Below, one piece after another: positions 51,152 through 54,073 of a DNA stretch of 54,073 nucleotides. The stretch spans positions 118,352 to 172,424 of the forward strand of contig NZ_KQ970821.1 of assembly GCF_001579645.1 (NCBI RefSeq). The letters are read 5' to 3'. The DNA is from Streptococcus infantis. GTDB taxonomy: Bacteria > Bacillota > Bacilli > Lactobacillales > Streptococcaceae. Under the pieces are notes generated by a model. That model saw only the letters and a list, made by a program, of their open reading frames with translations, was not told the origin of the DNA and did not search any database. How positions within the stretch are numbered: the stretch's first letter is position 1; every line of letters begins with the position of its first letter. Made by a program: the position numbers and the translations under genes.

Positions 51152-51220
51152 TTCTATATCGAACTTTCTGAATTTATTGTAAGATTTTTCATTACATCTG
51201 TCAACTATTTCGATATAGAA
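51152..51220 (-). promoter_or_regulatory. MarR promoter with two flanking operator arms
   Basis: On the minus strand TTGACA (51204-51199) and TACAAT (51181-51176) have a 17-base spacer. The 12-bp sequence TTCTATATCGAA (51152-51163) recurs as its exact reverse complement at 51209-51220. One copy lies just upstream of the -35 and the other just after the transcription start. Each copy is itself an imperfect palindrome. Confidence 0.82.
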
Positions 51221-51223
51221 ATA

Positions 51224-51253
51224 ATAAAAAACTTCCTACCCAAAAGTAGAAAG
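51224..51253 (-). terminator. Terminator of the unrecognised membrane protein gene
   Basis: CTTTCTAC/GTAGGAAG stem (one G-T pair) is followed by TTTTTTATT on the minus strand. Confidence 0.6.
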
Positions 51254-51270
51254 TCATCATTTTTATAAAA

Positions 51271-51975
51271 TTAAACATGAATCACATCTGAAGCATTCCT
51301 CTTAAAGAAACTACTATGGACCAGATAAGGACCATACTTAGAATTTTGACTAGAAACCAAGCATAAAGGAATGATAAAAATTTTTATAAAGTAGAGTAAG
51401 CAAAAAAGTAAAAAATAACTAAAACTAAGAGTTTTCAAATCAAGAAAGTAAAGATAACAGACAATTGATGTATTCAATAGAATATTAAATCCCGTAGCAA
51501 AACTAGCTGATATGATATTCGTCTTGATCTGAGAATTAAAGAGTTTGACAAGAAATAAGGCTAATAAAGAAGTATTATAGATACAAATCGGTTTATAATT
51601 ATTACGATAGAAAACTAAACATTTATTGTTATAAAAAACAAGCCCTCTGCTAAAATTACTCGCTTTGTTAATCCAAACATGGGAAACTCCACTGATATCA
51701 CTCCAAGGAACAAATAAATCTAACCTTCTAATGTATATCCCATCCTGAGTAATATAAAATTTCCAAGGAAAAAGAAAATTAATACCAATGCCAACTAAAA
51801 TTAATAAAACAAGGCAATACCCTAACTGTGTTTGATGAAAGTTGAAGGCGTATTCAAAGATAGTAACTGTTTGAATTCCTCGCCCAACAATTTGATGAAC
51901 ACCCAAAAAATATAAAATAACTATAAATAGAACAAATCTATAATAAATACTATGAAACTTTACACTTTTTGGCAT
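51271..51975 (-). CDS. Unrecognised membrane protein
   Basis: I do not recognise this 234-residue protein. It has helices at about 10-27 and 50-70, then a beta-rich soluble segment with the PH-like look of membrane-protein sensors (FYITQDGIYIRRLDLFVPWSDISGV, split: ITQDGIYIRRLDLFVPWSDI, about 73-92), then two further helices (about 160-210). The base composition is more AT-rich than its neighbours and codons are biased accordingly, which may point to recent acquisition. An extended -10 (52040-52048) lies 65 bases upstream. Confidence 0.7.
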   Translation of the reverse strand: MPKSVKFHSIYYRFVLFIVILYFLGVHQIVGRGIQTVTIFEYAFNFHQTQLGYCLVLLILVGIGINFLFPWKFYITQDGIYIRRLDLFVPWSDISGVSHVWINKASNFSRGLVFYNNKCLVFYRNNYKPICIYNTSLLALFLVKLFNSQIKTNIISASFATGFNILLNTSIVCYLYFLDLKTLSFSYFLLFCLLYFIKIFIIPLCLVSSQNSKYGPYLVHSSFFKRNASDVIHV

Positions 51976-52039
51976 AGAAATTATTCTCCTGGATTATAGA
52001 ATCATCATCAAATGATGCTTTACGTTCTTATATAACACT

Positions 52040-52048
52040 AGTATACCA
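52040..52048 (-). promoter_or_regulatory. Extended -10 promoter of the unrecognised membrane protein gene
   Basis: TGGTATACT on the minus strand. Confidence 0.45.
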
Positions 52049-52087
52049 TTAAATATTCAAAGAATATAAAAATGAAAGAAGAGATTT

Positions 52088-52118
52088 TAAAAAATAGAGC
52101 TTGGCCTTGACCAAACTC
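52088..52118 (-). terminator. Terminator of the lipoprotein gene
   Basis: GAGTTTGG/CCAAGCTC stem (52118-52111 with 52104-52097, one G-T pair) is followed by ATTTTTT on the minus strand. Confidence 0.65.
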
Positions 52119-52127
52119 TTCATTTTT

Positions 52128-53276
52128 CTAGTCTTCCTCAACTAAGTGTTTAAACTCTGCTTGGATCTCTGTATTCTCTGTCGGTTTTAAGTACATAACC
52201 CCACCATTTGTTGTTGGAGAATGAAAAACAATCGCTTCCCCAGTATCAGTTATCGCAAAAAAGTAGCTATGCACGTCCGGGTATTTATCCCAGTTACTAT
52301 AGCGTTCCACAATTCGATACTTAGCATTTCCTAAACCTGTATCCGTGTATTCGGCATTCATTTTTTCGCTTGGTCAATCTCCAAAGGTATAGAGATTATC
52401 TGCACCAACATCACCACCAGAAATTCCCTTTTTGTAATTCGGTTGACCAAGTCTTTCTCCCCATCCTTTAATGAAAGCTTCTAATTTCGCAGATTTGCTT
52501 GCATTCCAAGGAGCTTTTTGTTTCTCCTCGGAGATAGAAGAGCTAGTGGAAGTTTCAAATTTCTGCCAATCTAGTTGCTTGAAATTCATTAATTCTGCCT
52601 CTGTCTTACCAAAATCAGAATGCAAACTTTTGTTACCAGGAACACGAATGTCCTGTTCCTGAACTTTACTTGCTGCTTGTTGGCTCGAATTCAGATGATA
52701 AAGTACTCCCCTACCTTCACCTGTACCAGATGACCAGCTTAATTCTAAGATGTCTCCACCCTTATAGATAATCATAGAATTTCTAGCACCACCATGGCCG
52801 GCTACAAAACTTTCTGCTAAAAGGAGGGGTTTCTCATTCACAAGATAATAAAGACCCGAAATAAAATAATCACCATTAGATTGCTCAACTCCTATTAGCA
52901 ATTCCTCTACACCATCTTTATTAAGATCCGCATAGGCATAGCTAATCTTATCTGATTGAAAAACCGCATTTTCAACTGACCAACTATTGATAGGGCGTTC
53001 AGTGCCTTGTAAACTCTTATAGAGATTAGCGATTACATTAAGATCTTTAGGTGTAGATAGGATTTTTTTGTAATCCTCAAAAACTGGCTTGTATAAATCT
53101 TTGTAATCTTTCTTAGACTCTCCAGACTTTATCTCGTTACTAGTAGTTGACTGACTAGTTGTAGCAGATAAACTAGTATCATCACTAGAAACATCAGAAT
53201 TTTGATTACTACAACCAACTGTTAAGAAACTAAATATAAGAATAAACAGACTTCCTACTATACTTTTATTACCCAT
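52128..53276 (-). pseudogene. DUF4767-like lipoprotein interrupted by an in-frame TGA
   Basis: The first 300 codons encode a lipoprotein: signal peptide with lipobox TVGC (Cys22), a Ser/Thr-rich linker, a middle domain with an EF-hand-like YADLNKDGVEELLIG (about 115-129), then the start of a DUF4767-type domain (WNASKSAKLEAFIKGWGERL). A TGA at 52376-52374 stops this frame. The same frame continues without shift for 81 more codons (from CCA AGC GAA AAA, then ATG at 52361) and completes the domain (HSYFFAITDTGEAIVFHSP, PTENTEIQAEFKHLVEED). One base change, for example TGG to TGA, explains it. Restored length would be 382 residues. The 77-codon tail has no SD and is unlikely to be made alone. 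Confidence 0.78.
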
Positions 53277-53319
53277 AAAAATCTCCTCTTGAAATGAATG
53301 GTGACATAGCTTTGCCTAC

Positions 53320-53328
53320 ATTATATCA
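53320..53328 (-). promoter_or_regulatory. Extended -10 promoter of the lipoprotein gene
   Basis: TGATATAAT on the minus strand, 43 bases before the start codon, which has SD GAGGAG. Confidence 0.55.
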
Positions 53329-53678
53329 AATATTTTAGAGTTTCGGTAAAATAAAAAAACTTATATATACAAATACTAAGTAAATAAGTTCTATAATTCT
53401 TATATTAGATACACCTTCGATAAATACCATAGATCTAAACATAATGTAGGAAAAGCCAATAGGAGCTATAACAAAAAGAGATTAAACCATTATTTAAAGG
53501 TAATTTCTAATATAATTATTTTATATTAGAAACTTACAGGAAATTAAAAAAAGAACATTAACACATCGAAAGACTAAAATAGAAATGCAGATAGAATCTA
53601 GGAAAAAGACTACAAAGTCACTAAAAAAAACTTAAATATTCGGTTAGTTTAATAACATTAAACCTAGAAACTTCCTAA

Positions 53679-53715
53679 GAGTGAAACAAAAAGAGTGAAT
53701 CATTTTGTTTCACTC
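53679..53715. repeat. 13-bp perfect inverted repeat without T-run
   Basis: GAGTGAAACAAAA (53679-53691) is repeated as its exact complement at 53703-53715 around an 11-base loop. No T-run follows on either strand, so it is not a standard terminator. It may be a leftover of a mobile element or a binding site. Confidence 0.65.
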
Positions 53716-53781
53716 CAGATTGTAACAATTCATCGCCCTACCATAGTTATCAAAAAGCCTAAATTTTACAGTCAAAAACAC

Positions 53782-53803
53782 AAAAAAAGAGCTAAAAAGC
53801 TCT
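53782..53803 (-). terminator. Terminator of the tRNA cluster
   Basis: On the minus strand AGAGCT-TTTT-AGCTCT is followed by six Ts, seven bases after the end of tRNA-Ser. Confidence 0.85.
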
Positions 53804-53809
53804 AATTAC

Positions 53810-53896
53810 GGAGAATAAGGGATTCGAACCCTTGCGCCAGTTACCCGACCTAACGATTTAGCAAACCGTCCTCTTCAGCCTCTTGAGTAATTCTCC
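53810..53896 (-). tRNA. tRNA-Ser (GCT)
   Basis: The 87-base gene folds as a class II tRNA with the acceptor stem GGAGAAT/ATTCTCC, discriminator G, a long variable arm and the T-loop GGTTCGAATCC. The anticodon GCT (53862-53860) reads AGC/AGU serine codons. The CCA end is not encoded. Confidence 0.95.
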
Positions 53897-53902
53897 TATT
53901 AA

Positions 53903-53976
<74 letters not shown>

Positions 53977-54012
53977 AAGTTAAATAACTTGGTAAATGAA
54001 CTATATGTTCAA

Positions 54013-54073
54013 AGCGGGTGACGAGAATCGAACTCGCGACAACAGCTTGGAAGGCTGTAGTTTTACCACTAAA
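54013..54073 (-). tRNA. tRNA-Gly (TCC), cut by the window end
   Basis: The visible part runs from the D-loop (AGTGGTAAAAC) through the anticodon loop CTTCCAA (anticodon TCC) and T-arm AGTTCGATTCT to the acceptor 3' strand CACCCGC and discriminator T. About ten 5' bases lie beyond the window. Confidence 0.9.

Larger units (their letters stand above)
53277..53809. other. AT-rich intergenic region without a recognisable gene
   Basis: Between the lipoprotein gene and the tRNA cluster there is no frame with a ribosome-binding site. The region holds the lipoprotein promoter (53320-53328), an AT-rich inverted repeat (53504-53513 with 53523-53532), a 13-bp perfect inverted repeat (53679-53715) and the tRNA terminator (53782-53803). 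Nothing else stands out. Confidence 0.6.

Noticed and set aside
52128-52361. Independent 77-residue protein
   Set aside because: It has no SD and continues the frame of the interrupted lipoprotein, completing its domain; it is better read as the tail of a broken gene.
53679-53715. Rho-independent terminator
   Set aside because: The stem is perfect, but neither strand has a T-run after it.

Overview
The window is an ordinary low-GC chromosomal segment from a Mitis-group Streptococcus (S. mitis/oralis/pneumoniae relatives). The evidence is the gene content and order: rny, tmcAL and the rsfS-yqeK-nadD-yhbY-yqeH-yqeG cluster; the competence prepilin peptidase cclA next to a complete trp operon; adjacent teichoic acid sugar genes; a DpnII-like restriction cassette between exoA and a PaaI thioesterase; galK/galT/galR; sczA/czcD; and a choline/betaine ABC transporter. 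Many promoters are the extended -10 type (TGGTATAAT) typical of pneumococcal relatives. No IS transposase, prophage or CRISPR array was seen.

Layout. 1-8.9 kb: end of an unrecognised gene, rny, then a minus-strand housekeeping run (yqeG, yqeH, yhbY, nadD, yqeK, rsfS, a methyltransferase, tmcAL), with corA and an mscS-like gene upstream. Two intergenic mini-elements with terminal inverted repeats lie here (4086-4191 and 6144-6276). 9.6-18.9 kb: sstT, an aromatic-acid-exporter-like gene, DUF3165, typA, an rsuA-family pseudouridine synthase, a tandemly duplicated small membrane protein gene of which one copy is frameshifted, a rhodanese-fold protein lacking its cysteine, yqgQ, an ECF S component with pdxK, truA and a GNAT gene. 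18.9-27.7 kb: cclA converging on the trp operon (trpE-G-D-C-F-B-A, minus strand). The operon is preceded by its own tryptophan T-box, and further upstream a second trpB-like gene has a second tryptophan T-box. 27.7-33.3 kb: a DegT aminotransferase and an initiating sugar-phosphate transferase (probably teichoic acid), then a heterodimeric ABC exporter. 33.5-38.1 kb: exoA, a VOC protein and a four-gene GATC-type restriction-modification cassette. 38.2-43.2 kb: thioesterase, galT, a HAD phosphatase/mutase, galK and divergent galR. 43.2-51.3 kb: zinc alcohol dehydrogenase, czcD, divergent sczA, an endonuclease III-like gene, the choline transporter, a quinone-oxidoreductase-like gene, a double-NTF2 protein and a MarR repressor. 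51.3-54.1 kb: an unrecognised membrane protein, a DUF4767-like lipoprotein gene broken by one in-frame TGA, then tRNA-Ser, tRNA-Ile and a tRNA-Gly cut by the window end.

The most interesting parts are: (1) the restriction cassette, which has two adenine methylases and two different nucleases and keeps a competence-type (cin-box-like) promoter inside the second methylase gene, placed for an internal start at Met13; (2) the two tandem Trp T-boxes serving a duplicated trpB and the trp operon, with a 106-bp mobile mini-element in the first leader; (3) two families of TIR-bearing mini-elements; (4) recent gene decay (frameshifted tandem copy, nonsense-interrupted lipoprotein); and (5) a textbook MarR promoter flanked by two matching operator arms. 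Where the open frame runs upstream through a TTG codon into a leader or ribosome-binding site, I chose the downstream ATG with the good Shine-Dalgarno sequence and say so in the entry.
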